Counted from the stretch's first letter, positions 11,966 to 25,173 are shown. The stretch: DNA of 64,000 nt from Ryuthela nishihirai (GCA_038380435.1 JAWZYU010000027.1:1237156-1301155); one strand, 5' to 3'. The notes: a model not told the origin generated them from the sequence alone. Numbers and translations: made by a program.

Positions 11966-13485
11966 GATTTTTCCATTTAAATACTTTGTTATTCTCACTA
12001 ATACTAAAGCTGCTGGTTATAATTCAAAATGCAGGCCTGAACAAATTTAATAGAGATAAATTTAACACCTAAATAATATAGAGGTCCCAGTAATTTGTGT
12101 GTGTTGTGTTTAAATTTCAGCTAAAACTGAAAAGGCCATATACAGAGCTTTGGAAGAATTAAATTCTTTCCCATACAGTCCATTCATATTTGATAAACAT
12201 GAAGTCAGTTAAACTATATTTCATCAACTTTGTTTTTAATGATATTCATCAAGCTGAATCCTTTTTCACACAAACAGTTGAAACAGGCAGAACTGTTAAA
12301 TTGTGCAACAGCTTACTTGAAATAGAAAACCTTTCAGAGTTCAAGAGAAACTTATTTAAAAGATCACTTTATTCACTTCTGAACAATTTGAATTCGTACA
12401 TCACTGGATAGTTCATTAGCAACATCTTCTTCGCATACATTTGAAACTGACAGCTGTTCAGGAGCAACCTGAAGCAATATACCACCAAAAAAAAAGTAAC
12501 ACAAAAATTTGTAAGTTTAGCATTATTTACCTCAAAAGAGAAATATATATATATACTCATGTGTAATCATTAGTTGCACTGTTACATAGGTAGTTGCAGC
12601 ATTTACTTTGTGAATCGGTACTATATCATCTGATTTAGTTTATACAATATGAATTTATCATTATGGACATTACCAGAATCTTAATCTTATATTATGGTGA
12701 TTGCACATAATGTGCATGCACTGAAATACAATAGCAATGAACTGGAAAACATAGCCCTACAATTTAAAGTGGACCATTACACTTGACTGGCTGATCAATT
12801 GAACTATTTGAGAATTTAGCTTGGGAGAAGGTGGATGCTGAGAATAAGATTTTAATAGATATCCCATTTACTAAAATATTCCACTAAACTTGAAAGGTTA
12901 AAATATTCTATATGGAATAAAAAATTTTAATTAACTGAAATTTTAGCAGAGACAAATACTGTGGGACTAAAATTATAAAAAAGATGTTGGCATTTTTATT
13001 TCTTTTAGACCAATGAGTCTTTCATACTTGAAGAAGGTTCAATATAAGCAACCCACTCTTTTTTAGAGTGGACCTGCTTTGGGTTACTTGATTTTAAAAG
13101 CTGGGAAATCTAGTTATAACCTTCCCCAACCTTAAGAGACTGAATAGTATAATTTTCTAAAGCGTTTCTAACAATTATTGTTGCCAAAACCCTCAATAAC
13201 AAACTAAAACATGTCAACAACACCCCCTAATCTCTCCTTAGATCTTTGTTGACACACAACTGCACGATTTTGCCTGGTTTAGGATGTTATGAAAGATGTC
13301 AAAAATGGCATTATAACAGTTACTACTCTATTTCCATCTTCAATGTTACACCATAAAACTTTATTTTAAGAAACCAGCAGTAAAAAAAGATTAGAAATTA
13401 TGAAACCAATCTTTAAAAGACTTTTTACAATAACGTATCTTACAGAGTAATTTTAATTATATGCACATTGTTAGCAATTACATAC
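11966..13485. other. AT-rich, intron-like sequence
   Basis: No gene was recognised. The position immediately downstream (minus strand) of a splice donor at 13,485 suggests it is the first part of a host intron. The open frame at 12,190-12,411 has no recognisable motif. Confidence 0.4.
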
Positions 13486-13848
13486 CCATATATCAGATTC
13501 ATAATTTCCCGTCTCCTTGGACGAATTTAAAAGTTCATCGAAAGAAACATTACAATTTGCCACAAACTCGTCAGGAAGAATTGCAGCATCGTGAAAAACA
13601 GTCAAGCCTATGTAGTGCGCATTATGCACTTCTGTTGCAAAAAATTCATTCCATACAGGTTTAAAGGTCTTTTGTTTTGTTGATGATCGGTCAACATGGA
13701 TTTCATCCACATCAACAGCTACATAAGGATCTATGGTCATAAGTTGCTGTTTGCCAACGACATTTGAGTGCCGAGTGGAGTATTGGGTCGGGCGTAAATC
13801 CACAGCTTCACAAACCGTTAGCTTCAACGTTCCCGTGAAGTGCGGCAT
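13486..13848 (-). CDS. Novel protein kinase C (epsilon-like), exon encoding the N-terminal C2 domain
   Basis: This exon encodes the first 121 residues of a novel-type PKC, a diacylglycerol-activated, calcium-independent kinase that works at membranes. The protein begins MPHFTGTLKLTVCEAVDLRP, the C2 start of epsilon/eta PKCs. Next comes IDPYVAVDVDEI, TKQKTFKPVWNEFF, and then IGLTVFHDAAILPDEFVANC, a hallmark of this subfamily. The exon closes with SDIW and a GTATGT donor (minus strand, GT beginning at 13,485). I chose the ATG at 13,848 because the C2 domain begins there. The frame stays open upstream to 13,926, so a longer N-terminus is possible. The remaining exons would lie further along the minus strand and are not visible in this window. 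It is the best evidence that the window is ordinary host chromosome. Confidence 0.85.
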
Positions 13849-13926
13849 TATTGGCCAAACTTCGTTTTGCACCTTTGTTACAATATACCGTCTTTCCTCA
13901 TGATTGTATTCCGAATAACTACACAA

Positions 13927-14547
13927 GACATAAAAAAAATATTATCACTACAACAATTCGCTTAACACATATCATTAATTTCGAATTTTCTTGCACATTT
14001 GAAGTCCATAGTGGTATCGCACAGTTCTCCTTGACCTGCAAATCCAGCGCTTGCGCAGTAGCCTGCGTAACCTCATGAACATTCAAAATCACAAAATTAA
14101 TAACATTGGTCAAGATCTACGAAAATCGGACCATTTTCTGCTCTACTAGGAAAAATATACAATATCATGAAATGTTTTATGGATAGACTTATTTCTCTCA
14201 ATAATTAAGTTACCGATTTAATTTTTGCGAAGCAAAAATCAAACAGCAGCAACTACTCCTTGCCTTACTAGTGATCGTTTTTGCTGTTAGATATTCTTCT
14301 GATATGTGTATCCAATAGATAATTAGGAACATTGCTTTCTTAATAGGGTGACCGTATGTCCCCATTTTCCGGGGACAGTTATTGGATTAAAATCTATGTC
14401 CCCGACACAAAAACGAAAAATCCCCGGAATACGGTTTTAGTTTTCTTTAATACTAAATTGAATGTAGCGCTTCAGCACATGTTTACTAATAGAATAGAAG
14501 TGGCAAAAATATAAAAAATTTCGTCCGCATTGATTAAAAAACTGAGG
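13927..14547. other. Upstream region of the PKC exon, no gene
   Basis: It contains no recognisable coding sequence. A short fragment at about 14,345-14,430 (GGGTGACCGTATGTCCCC with an inverted partner near GGAATACGG) looks like part of a DNA-transposon end. Confidence 0.4.
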
Positions 14548-14932
14548 CAAGGTTGGGTTGGGCTGTTTTACTTCTGAGCGGCACTTTTTTGCACACCATG
14601 GGCTAAATGGACAGGTCACATGGACCCGGAAGGCTGAGAGAAGGTTGGGAGAGGGTACCCACTGGAACAGTTGTTAGGAGACAGATGGTAGCCTCCCGTC
14701 AAGGCCATCCAGTGTGTACTTTAACGTGCATACGGTATGGCTCTCCCGTGCAGGGGACCACGGTTTAACGTTCAATCCGACGGACAGCGGCATTTCCAAA
14801 CCCATTGGTGTCCCCTACTGACCACGGGCAGGACGGGAAATTTTGCGGAGATAAATCTCAACGCTGACCCAGCTGGGACTCGAACCTGGGAACTACAGAT
14901 TACGAGCCTGGCACGTTACTGTCTGCCCCCCA
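14548..14932 (+). repeat. SINE family B copy
   Basis: This nearly full copy of a repeat of about 380 bp starts with GGTTGGGTTGGGCTGTTTTA and runs through TTGCACACCATGGGCTAAAT, GGCCATCCAGTGTGT and TATGGCTCTCCCGTGC. It ends with a region that resembles a reverse-oriented tRNA T-arm (GGGACTCGAACCTGGGAAC, then GATTACGAGCCTGGCACG). Related copies lie at 27,301-27,621 (+), 29,565-29,790 (+, partial) and 35,175-35,531 (-). Confidence 0.75.
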
Positions 14933-15485
14933 CACACACTGAGGCAAATATCAACACCTCTTATAAGGAAAGGCCAATGGACAATACTGGAAGTGATATC
15001 ACGCTAGCCTCGGTCAAGGATGGCATGCGAGATGATTTTTGTCTATAGCTAATGTAGGGGCTTGGAAACACTAAGCTCTACGAATTCCACACATATTTAT
15101 AAATGAATCATTGGTAGCGAGAGGCGACTATGTTATTATAATTATTATTTCAATTGTGTGGTCAGGGGCAGATTGGGCCGCCGGAACACCGGGCAATATC
15201 CAGTGGGACGGTCATATCTGGGCTGCTTGAAGTAACACGTTTTTCGGTTTATGAAAACTTCTCGTAAGTTTTTTGCTTATTGATATCTCTTTCCTTTTTC
15301 TTTTCATAAAACACACGCACATTTTAAATTTCCTTTCAATGAAAAAAGCTTCCTTTCAACGAAATATAATGCAGCCCATAGTTTGCCTCAGATTAGCAAT
15401 CAGAAGGTCACTCTCTTAGTAATTAAATTTCGGGGACATGAAACATTATGGCCATAAAGGAGTTGCGGAGGAGGAAAAAACAATT
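14933..15485. other. No gene seen
   Basis: Intergenic or intronic sequence with no recognisable coding or RNA feature. Confidence 0.4.
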
Positions 15486-15625
15486 ACGATAAACACTAAC
15501 AATACTGCAGACTCAAAACAAAACGATAAACACTAACAATACTGCAGTCTCAAAACAAAACGATAAACACTAACAATACTGCAGTCTCAAAACTAAACGA
15601 TAAACACTACCAATATGGCAGTCTC
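15486..15625. repeat. Minisatellite, about 37-bp unit, four copies
   Basis: The core ACGATAAACACTAACAATAC followed by TGCAGTCTCAAAAC is repeated four times head to tail. The last copy is the most diverged. Confidence 0.9.
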
Positions 15626-16059
15626 AATTGATTTTAAATGTGGGACCAGACATGGCCGTCTATATACCTACTAGGCTTGAACCACAGATTAGTTAAAACC
15701 ATTGAGGTAGTAATAATAGAGACAGGACTCTGATTCCCGTAGCTTTGACAGCCATGATCACAGACGGATGTGTCTGCCGACTGATTACGAAGACAAGAAT
15801 ACCCATGATGCCTTGCGAATTGGCTGCGAACAACGATGAAGGCTATTTAAAAATGAGTAACAAATAATTTAAATGAGGCAGAACTTTTCTGTTTTTTGTT
15901 TCAATGATGTTATTCCAATGTAGTAATTAAAACAAAATAGATTTAATTAATACACACTTATTGATTTATATCGGATGAAAAGCGAAGATGCTGGAAACTG
16001 CTTCTCTTTCAAATCGAGGTTTTGTATAAAAATTTAGAAAAAAATTCGGTATGCTCTTA

Positions 16060-16350
16060 ATATGTGATTAAAGCTCAACAAAATTGACTGTAAACCCACC
16101 TCCCACACAAACACATAAATGACATAATTGAAATTTGATGCTATGAAAAAATAAATATTTTAAACTTTTATATCAGTTAAGGCAGAAGGAATTCCAAGGT
16201 CACACACACACACACAAATGACATAATTAAAATTGCATGCAATATATATATAAAACTAATTTACATTTTCTCATTTCAACTAAGGCAGAAGGAAAAGCAA
16301 GCCTCTCACAAGCACACGACATAATTGAAATTTCACGCTATAAAAGAAAG
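16060..16350. repeat. Degenerate tandem repeat, about 100-bp unit, three copies
   Basis: The motif ACATAATTGAAATTT (or close variants) follows an ACACACA stretch, and a TTAAGGCAGAAGGAA-like block comes after it. The series occurs three times from about 16,070 to 16,350. Confidence 0.65.
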
Positions 16351-16523
16351 GAAACAAAGATGCAAACTATTTTCAGTCCAGCTGATGCAGTAGGAAATTC
16401 ATATCACTAACACAGAATATAAGAAATGAAGTTACTGCAAAGTATATTTTTGTCACTGCTTTGTAAAAATTTAGATGTTTGTTCTGATCATCATCATCAT
16501 CATCATCCTCAAGCAGCCATAGG

Positions 16524-17945
16524 CTACGGAGGTCCAACCAGACCGCGCAGTTTAATTCTCCAAGCATATCTGTCCTGAGCTACATCTGCTGCATCCGGCC
16601 ACTGCACACCAATTCTAACAAGGTCCTGTTTGACATTGTCAGCCCACCACATCCTAGGTCTCCCCCTCCTTCTGATGCCTCTAGGCACACTGTTCATAAC
16701 CCTATTCGCCAATCTATAATTATCCATACGGGCAACATGGCCAAACCAACAGTCTCTCTCTGCACAATATGCTGCTTAAAGGAGGTTGCAGACTCCTTTG
16801 CCTAACCTCATCATTAGTTACAAAGTTAAACCACCTAATACCCAAGGCACTGCGTAAGCATCTAGAATCAAAAGCATCTAGTTTCCTGTTATCTTGTTTA
16901 CACAGCGTCCAAGTTTCACTACCATAACTAACCCTAGAAAGAACCAAACTATTATACAGTCTAATTTTAGTCTTTAGGTGTATACGCCTATTTCTCCACA
17001 ATCTCCATAGATTCTTAAAAGTCCCGGCAGCAATACCTATTCGTCTGTTAATCTCATGCCGCACAGCACCAGTATCAGTTACGCTCCCAAGGTAATTAAA
17101 CTGTGACACCTGCTCAAGACTGCAACCATTCAGATTAACTGAATCACAACTTGCCTGACCAATTTTCATCACTTTAGTTTTCTCTCTGTTTATAACCAAA
17201 CCTATTGTACTACCAGTCTCATCAACAGCTCGAATGAAAGAGTTCATCTCATCAACATCATTTGCCAAAAGGGCTAAATCATCAGCATAATCTAAATCAG
17301 AAATTTTCGTATCTCCAGCCCATTTAAGGCCAAAAGCTTTCCCTTGAAGTGAATTTCGCATAACATAATCAACAACCAAACTAAAGAGAAAAGGAGACAA
17401 AATGCACCCTTGTCGAACACCAGAAGTAATGCTAAACCAATTGCTACACAAGTCTTACCAACTCTCACACACGACTCAGTGTTATTATACAGAGCTTTCA
17501 TTATGTTAACTAACTTGTCTGGTTTACCATATGATATCACAATCAACCACAAATTATGACGATCAACAGAGTCGAAAGCCTTTTTGAAATCAACAAAGCT
17601 AGCAACCAAAGGTTTCTGAAACTCTAAACATTTCTCAAGAATCTGCCTAAGTGAAAATATCTGATCTACACATCCCCTACCACTTCTGAATCCACATTGC
17701 TCATCACGCAATTGCCTGTCAACCAGATTCTTAATTCTATTAAGCACAATCATGGAAAGAACTTTACCAGGAACAGAGAGTAGGCTGATACCCCTATAGT
17801 TATCACAAGAACTGCGATCACCTTTTTTGAAAATAGGTATAATAATAGCTCTGGTAAAATCTTTAGGAACCATGCCTTTATCATAAAAGTTATTCAAAAT
17901 TTCAGTCATCCAAATGGTAACTGAAACATTCCCAGCTCTAAGCAT
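16524..17945 (-). pseudogene. LINE copy 2 reverse transcriptase and C-terminus, three open pieces
   Basis: The RT palm and fingers continue directly after the nonsense codon. The piece 17,945-17,457 has IIIPIFKKGD and FVDFKKAFDSVDRHN, where the first catalytic Asp lies. After a 2-bp frameshift, 17,451-16,740 carries GVRQGCILSPFLFSL and DYADDLALLA with both catalytic aspartates. A second frameshift near 16,765 separates the C-terminal GRPRMWWADNVKQDL region. Without these lesions the frame would match copy 3 almost throughout, so inactivation looks fairly recent. Confidence 0.85.
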
Positions 17946-19532
17946 TTACGTAGTAATTTCATCCAACCCTGGGGATTTATGAAGTTTAAGTTTAGAAATA
18001 GCCAAACTAACTTCAGATTGTGTTATAGGGTAAACATTAAAGCCAACAATGCATCTATCATCATTGCAAACAATTGGAGTAGAATTAACCACATTGTTTA
18101 GAACATCACTGAAATGCTCAGCCCACCTAGCCATGACAGAATCCTCACCTTCTATAACCTTACCTTGGTTATCCTTCAATCCCTGTATACCTGTTCGTTT
18201 TCTACCACACAAAACATTAACTATCTGGTACAGCTCTCTGCTGTTTTGCTGTCTAACTGCTTCCTCAGCTTTGTCAGCTAGGCCATCAAGCCAAAGATTC
18301 TTATCAGTAGCTAACTGATCCTTTACACGTTTATTAAGTTCTTTGTAATGCTTTCTATTAGGACTAGTAGGGTACTGATTAAGGACATTCCTGCAGTTCG
18401 TTCTTTCTGAAATAAGCTCAAGTGCCTTATCACTTAAATAATTCTGCCTCCTCTGCTCCTTTTTCTCCAAAAGAGTACTGTTAGTTTCCAAAAAAGCCTG
18501 CTTAAAATGGCCCCATTCTTCCTCAACTTCAGTATTAAGCAAACCATGACTGTCATAATGACTAAGTAACCTATCATGGTAAGCTTTAGCTATAACTGGG
18601 TGTTTCAGAGCTTCAGTATTAAAGGTACATTTTTTAACTCTAGCACAACACTTTTTAAGTTTAAGTTGCAAGACACTTTTAACAAGGTAATGGTCAGATC
18701 CAATTTCAGCTCCCCTATATGCCCTGGTATTTCTAACAGAACTAGCCCATTTGCTCTTAATTAATATATAATCAATCATATTCCTATGCAGCCCATCAGG
18801 TGAAACCCATGTGTATTTATGTATGTCGCGGTGTTTGTAATATGTGTTAGTTATTCTGAAATCATTGAGTTTACTTACCTGTAGGAGACGTTGCCCATTG
18901 CCATTGCAGCTACCAATATCAAAAGGGCCTATTACTCCTCCCCAAAGGTCAGAGTCGGTACCAACTTTGGCATTGAAGTCACCAAGAACAAGGGTAATAT
19001 CTCCTTTCTTGACAGAATTCAAAATATCCTGAAGTTGACCGTAAAACCTATCCTTCTCAACCTCATCAGAATCCTCAGTGGGGGCATAACAGCAGATAAC
19101 ATTCAAGTCTTTAATGCTTGTCTGAAATTTTGCTGTTAGAAACCTTTCATTAATGCACTCATATCCTAGAAGAGCATCACTAGCATGTCTGCTGAGCAGC
19201 AGACCCACGCCTTGGTGATGCTTTCCATCCTCCCTCCCTGTAAAGAGAAATTTAGAGTTATTTTTAAGTATCTCACCTTTACCTGTCCATTTGGTCTCTT
19301 GCAAGCCTAGAATATCTAGGTTATAGCGCTGGAATTCCTGCATGAGGACATCAAGAGAATAATCTCTATGTAATGTCCTCACGTTCCATGTTCCTGCAGA
19401 GAGAAAATGATTAGTAGGATTTTTAAAGAAATTAGGTTTATTGAGATTGGTAGGGCCAACAATATCAAACAGCCCCCTGATCGCAGGCATGGGACAAAGA
19501 CCTGTTCCTCCTCCGCTAAAGGCTGAAGTCAC
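17946..19532 (-). pseudogene. LINE copy 2 endonuclease and linker, open to a nonsense codon
   Basis: This 528-codon open segment covers the whole apurinic/apyrimidinic-type endonuclease that nicks target DNA during reverse transcription. Visible are the N-terminal TWNVRTL motif, the catalytic QETKW glutamate, the GDFNAKVG block and the C-terminal SDHYLV histidine. A linker leads towards the RT. The open frame's first codon at 19,532 is GTG. The first ATG in frame is near 19,490 (MPAIRGLFDIVG), and the upstream sequence behaves as leader. The frame ends at a single nonsense codon just before the RT fingers and continues in the same frame to about 17,457. Confidence 0.85.
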
Positions 19533-20140
19533 CGATGCTGGTAGGAACTTCAGGCACCACTTTTCAAGTGGACTTTTTCAAGAGCCACATGGCCTGCCTG
19601 AGACACATTACTCCAGTTTAGGGTTGACGATACCCAACTAGCTAAGTAAGGTTCAGGTACCTGCGATGGCCTCTGATTAGGATTATCCACCAGCTGATAT
19701 AAGGTATCCCATGCCTCTGTTCACTTAGAGCTGTCAACCCAGAAGCAAACAGAAAACACAGCGGCAGACTCCCCCTCAACAGAGGCCCACCAGTGCAGCA
19801 AGTCCAGGATCAATAATCAAGCTCAAATCCATAAACAAGTCCAGTCTAGTAGGTATAAATGGTCAGCACCAGGACCCTGTGAAGTTGACCACTCCTCAGC
19901 AGGGTTGAAAAAAAGAAAAAAGTGGCCATAGATGACCAGATCAGTAGGCCATACTGAACTATCAGCCCTCTCCTTCCGTTCCCTTCCAAAAGAGAATATC
20001 TCTTTTGAAAGGTACTAACGGCCTGCACCACGAGAAGGCGGGGTCGGACATTAGGTGCTAGAACTGGTCGGTTCTGTGCATCATCACTAGGGATTGGTAC
20101 ACAGCTCTCCTTCCAGTTTACGCCTAGCTACCTTTTACAG

Positions 20141-22699
20141 GCTGATACTGATGCCTTTTAATATTTCTGTCATTTGTGTCTCTAAATTGTGAAGTCTAAT
20201 TTTAGCGTATTATTTTGTAATGTTTCTTTTTCATATTATAAGCATGATTGCCAACTTCCACATCCAATTCCCTATTACTGATATTACTATCTAGTGATAT
20301 TAGCACCAACACACATTGAAGCCTGTGTAAAGCATTAACCTGAATTTTTTAATTAGGTATGAAATGGTTGTTGTTGAGAATATAAAGTTTTCTCCTGGAA
20401 GACATTGTTCAGTAATTTTTGCAATTGCACACACATACTGTGAGAAGAGCGAGAAATCCTCAATTTTTATATTAACCTTTCAAGTGACAAGCTGATTAAT
20501 CAGTTTCCAAAAACCCCTACAAAAAAAAACCTGCAGCATGCTTTTTAATGCTTCTCTACCATTTTTTTCCAGAATTAAATGCTCTTTCTTTTGATATGGA
20601 CTATTTTATCCATTAGTTTTTCATAAGGCTCAAAAGTTGTTGTTTCTTGAATCAAAAAAAATTGTCTCTGTAAGGGTTAATAAGTGCAGTCACAGAAGAC
20701 TGCATTCTGTCAGAGTCAATTAATGCTAATTTACATTCTATGCAAGAAATCTTTCATAATTTCTTGCTATAAAGACAGTTTATAATAACATTTTCGAATT
20801 TCAGAGAAAAGAGACACAATGACCTTCATTGCTTTACTCTGATTGCTTGATATTATCCACATATGAGAAATACCTAAAATGTCACTGGGCATTTCATTAT
20901 TCTGCCAACGATTTTAATTTAATTGAAAGCAAAACAATTGTCATTTTTCATATTAATTATCAACCAGTTAATTATTAACTGTATGTGTGCACTTTGAAAC
21001 TAAAGATAATTAGGTTATTATAGTTTCTCTCTTTTGCTCTTATAGCTTAAAAAAAAAGTTAAACATGGTCCTGGCTAAATTTGAAGTAAAAGGATATTTT
21101 GGGCCAGACAAACCAACTGTTAAAAAAATAACCTACTTGAATTTTCCAGCTATACAAAACTGAAACAAACATAAAAATTAGAGTTTGAGAAGCTATATCT
21201 GAATTTTTACATTAGCATTATTACCATAATCCCCATATCCACAATAGCATTTACCATTGAAGAGTATTTGTTTCCTAATTGACTTCTCCACAAATAAGAA
21301 AGCGAATATCATATGCTTCTGCTTACTATCAGTAAAATTTTCCATGCAGAAAACTTCAATTAATCCAGGAAGGCCATTTACAGATCTGCACCAAGTTAAA
21401 ATTGTGGAGCTATTGGGGAAGAAGTTTTTCTCTTACGAATTCATAAGCCTTTTTAAAAATAAAAAATAGAACCTCAGTTTTTAATACGCCTTTTGGAGAA
21501 TGAAAATATAACATCATGGTAAACTTATTTGCACCTCTTGGCAACAAAATTTGCCATTGCTTCTTTTAGCATTTTGCTGTGAGTTTCTGAACAGGTTTAA
21601 AGTTATATCTAGAAACACAGGCTTTGGTATCTCAATGTCATGTTGATGAGCTTTTGAGCCTTAAACAAATCTAATATTTCTTTTAAAGAAGAGGAGTCTG
21701 ATTGCTTAGCTCTTAGCTGGCAATAATATCACCATAGCATTTTCTTTTGGATTTCATTTTGCACTGACATTAACTTTCTCAAATTTTCTAGGACTCTTCC
21801 CTCTTACACAGCATGAGTGATAATTTTTATAGGCAATATCTGTTCTCATTGCAATTTCTATCATATCTTCTACAAGTGTCTCTCATTACAGGCATTTGTT
21901 ACAAATGTGAATAAAGTTGGCACAGCATCATTAATTAATCCTACTGTGACTTTTTCTGCAGCTTTATTTTTAAAACAGTAAAGTGCTGGGAACAGATAGT
22001 ACTAGCTACTGTTTAAATAGAGACAGTGGAGCTTCAACCACAATTGATAAGACTTAGCATTTGAAGTCATAAATTTTTTTATGAAATATGAAAAGCAAAT
22101 TTTCAGGCTTCATTTATCACATGTAAAATTATAAAATCCCTATTTCAGGCGTTTCGTTTGAGAAAAAGAAACAAATTGTGTTATTTTGGCAAAATAAAAA
22201 TGCAAAGCAGAAGTTTCATAAAATTAATGTTTAAGTTCAATATTTCTTTTAGAAACAAAATTCAAGAATATATTATATAAATTCCATGCTGTTTCAATCT
22301 GTAAATCACCTTCTTTTCATATGTAATTATTAGTTTCATTTATGAAAAAAATCGTGAACTACATTTGATATTATACTAGGACAGAACGGTATTTTAAAAT
22401 GCTTTATTTATTTTTAGGCCTCTCTGCTTTAACAATTTCAATTTAAAAGCATTTAACAATATTCGTAAATTACTAACCTATGAAATGTCGAATTGCTGCT
22501 TTTATAGTATTTTTCAGTAGTTAGTACACATTTGAAGTAAATGTAGGAGCGTGGTGAGAGGTTTGTTGACGCTATCCAAACACCCTCTCTCTCTCTCTGC
22601 CGCTCTGAGGAGTAGGCTTAAAATTTTGTAAATATTCATGGCGTCTGTTGCCAGTCCTCTCTCTAGTAATATTACCTCAATGGGTAAAACCATGGTTAG
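20141..22699. other. Long AT-rich stretch, no gene supported
   Basis: About 2.5 kb has only short, motif-free open frames. On the minus strand near 21,500 a few codons (KMLKEAMANFVAKRCK) look coding-like and could be a dead transposase, but no family can be named. Confidence 0.4.
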
Positions 22700-23035
22700 A
22701 ATCATGGAGGTAGGAAGATAAGAGGAGGAGCCCTAAGCACTTGAAAATGATGCTATGGCAGCCATGTTGTTCTATTCAAAACATTGATCAGTAGTTACTC
22801 ACCTATACTAATTTTTGTCGACATTTGTATTTTGGCAGCCTGTTCAGCTTACGGCTGCATGAATCGCACAGTAAAACTGAGTGTAAGTAGGCTTGATTGC
22901 AGCGGCAGACGGTTTGTTTTGAATGCAACAACATGGCTACCGCAATGCTGCGTAACCATCATTTTCCTTCCACAGGGAAAGCGCGTTAGGGCGCCTCCTT
23001 ATCTTCCTACCTCCTTGGTTAGAATCACCTCAATG
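22700..23035. repeat. Foldback (inverted-repeat) element
   Basis: The left arm at about 22,706-22,783 contains GAGGTAGGAAGATAAG, GAGCCCTAA and GCAGCCATGTTGTTCTATTC. It is matched in inverse by 22,915-23,020 (TTGAATGCAACAACATGGCT, then CTTATCTTCCTACCTC). The loop is about 130 bp. It is likely a MITE or foldback element, and no coding content was seen. Confidence 0.7.
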
Positions 23036-25028
23036 GTTAGAACCCCGAAGGGCGAAGGTGGCGCCCCCGCAACTTGTACACTGGCTGCCTAGACGCTGTC
23101 GTAGACGGAGCTCGTTTCAGAGGGCACGTGTAGTGTTCTTTTAGATGAAGACTTTAGATTAGAGAAATGATCTTACAACACCTTGAACAATACAACAGGA
23201 AATTGCAGCTTAACTTCAATAAAGATAATGTGTATTTCAAAGTTTTCTTTAGTAAAATCTCACTGTGCTTTTGGGTCTGAATATATATCATTTACACAAT
23301 GGAAATCTGTTAGCCATTCGAATAGTTTTGGGTCTGATAAGCTTGGTTAATATTTTGCTGCTCTTAAGTATATATATAATGAGTATTAAAAGTGATGAAG
23401 GTTATTATTGTTAATGTAATGTTAACTTCTTTGTAAACGGTAGTATTCTTTGAAGCTCTATTAGAAATGGTGTCTTAGGTAAAGAAATATTCTGCATAAC
23501 TAATGTTTTAATATTTAATAGATATGTTTCACTTGCTTATGAAGTTAAGGAGATAATTCTGTAGGTTGCTGCTTTTTCTTTCGTTACTGAATTGACCATG
23601 TTTTAGTCTTTTATGATTAAAAGCTGTTTCATAAAATGATTTGCTCTAAACGCTCATTTTGAAATCGTTTTCCATCGTTTGTTTCATTCCTTCAGTACCA
23701 TCCTTTCTTATTAAATATATTATTAGTTCCCATCAAAGTTACATTTTGCCTATACTTCGAAAAACAATTAATTATTATTTTTCATTTTATAATGGTAATG
23801 AAAGAACAAAAATGTGTATCATATATATATATAATATGTGGCATACAATATGTTTATAAATAGTATTTGGTCTTTCTCACAGATCTTATCTATGGCGTAT
23901 AAACTGACAGGCTCGTGTCAGATCTTTGTGGCAAGCAGCTACTTGATGGAGTATTTACTATTTCTTTTTTATTCGGCTATGGTAACATTTTTTGTAGTAA
24001 ACACTTGAATATGAACTGGTTTTGACCAGTGGTGTGCAATAAAACTTAATTTAGTATCAGCTGTTGAATCCAGAAAAAGTAAAAATGAATTTAAAATGCA
24101 TTATTTTCCTTAAGAATGCCGTTGTTTCATCTTCGGGAACCAAATAATTTCGCTATATTTCGTATATTATTACAAATTACACTTATGGGAATGTAGCATT
24201 ATAATGAAGGATTCTGGCAGAACTTATGTGCAGTTAAGTTGTGCAGCTTGCATTTTAAGCTTGAATTCTTTATGACACTATTTGATACTTTTCGAAGAAG
24301 ATTAAATTGCACTGCTATTCCTTCAGTCCAGAGTTTTCAGACAGAAATAATGCTGAAAGCTTTTCTTTCTCATTGAGACTCTGTAAACGCATGTTAAAAC
24401 ATTTTTTTCTTTTGCCTACTTCAGTTTTATTATGTTAATAGTCTATTCTTATCAATTCGTATATATTAGCTTTTATATTTTTAGACAATATTCTAAGACA
24501 ATACAATATTTCAATAACAAATAATTGCTATTAAGGATGATCCTCCTAGGTTCTATCATACAGAAATTGATCATGTACTGAAAAAGGTTGCTCTTCAATG
24601 GGGTACTCTTTTTAGTGGTTCTTTTGAATGATGTAAGTTTCATTTTGCTTTTGGTTTTTGCAAAATGAAATTTCTTAACTGCTTAACATCATGTTTAATG
24701 ACATGATGTTAAGTCATGTGCAATGTGCATGGCAAATGTCAAACCCAATTTTTTTTCCTCCCTTAGCTTTATTTAGTTTTTGGTTAAGTAGGAGAATTCC
24801 CCCTGATCTAAGCCCTGTTTTCACAAATAGAATTCTGCTACTACCATTAATTTGAAAAAGATAAATTCTGCCTTTTCTGGTTTATTATTTTATTTTAGGA
24901 AAACATGTTAGTGGCTATTGATAAGCATTAAAGCTGAGAAACTAATAGCATAAAATCATTGTTTGCTACTTGCACTTCATTTAAGTTGTAAATTTCAAAA
25001 TTTCATTTTTACTTATATAAACAATCTT
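23036..25028. other. No gene; one SINE A tail fragment inside
   Basis: The sequence is AT-rich. Only 23,869-23,960 is recognisable: it matches the 3' body of SINE family A (ACTGACAGGCTCGTGTCAGA, then GCAAGCAGCTACTTGATGG). Confidence 0.45.
23869..23960 (+). repeat. SINE family A, 3' body only
   Basis: It matches the last 90 bp or so of the family A consensus implied by the other copies. The tRNA-like head is missing. Confidence 0.7.
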
Positions 25029-25173
25029 GTGGCTGAGTGGTTAGCATGCTTAACTACTGATCTAATGGACCTGGTTTCAAGCCCTGGGTAAGGCATGCTG
25101 AGGTCACACTTCTATGGTGTGTAGACTAGCAGACTGCAATCAGACATCTGCGGCAAGCAGCTGCTTAAGAGGA
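25029..25173 (+). repeat. SINE family A copy
   Basis: The head is GTGGCTGAGTGGTTAGCATG with a worn B box (GGTTTCAAGCCC), then TAAGGCATG. The tail is GCAAGCAGCTGCTTAAGAGG. The body is shortened relative to the copy at 59,451. Confidence 0.8.

Larger units (their letters stand above)
16487..20140 (-). mobile_element. Full-length LINE copy 2 (APE endonuclease plus RT), inactivated
   Basis: This is the most complete copy of the main LINE. Its 5' leader begins near 20,140 and its 3' end is a (GAT)n-type microsatellite at 16,487-16,510. One coding frame runs from about 19,532 with endonuclease motifs (GTWNVRTLHRDYSLDVLMQ, LGLQETKWTG, LVLGDFNAKVG, IGSDHYLVKS) into RT motifs (PIFKKGDRSSCDNYRGISLL, GFRSGRGCVDQIFSLR, YADDLALLAND). 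Four lesions are visible: a TAA at 17,946, where copy 3 has GAA; a 2-bp insertion near 17,455; a missing codon near 17,090; and a small deletion near 16,765. The C-terminal block (LANRVMNSVPRGIRRRGRPR) follows at 16,727-16,524. It is otherwise very similar to copy 3. Confidence 0.92.

Noticed and set aside
22784..23092. Coding exon in the GC-richer patch
   Set aside because: The open frame spans the loop and one arm of an inverted repeat and has no protein motif.
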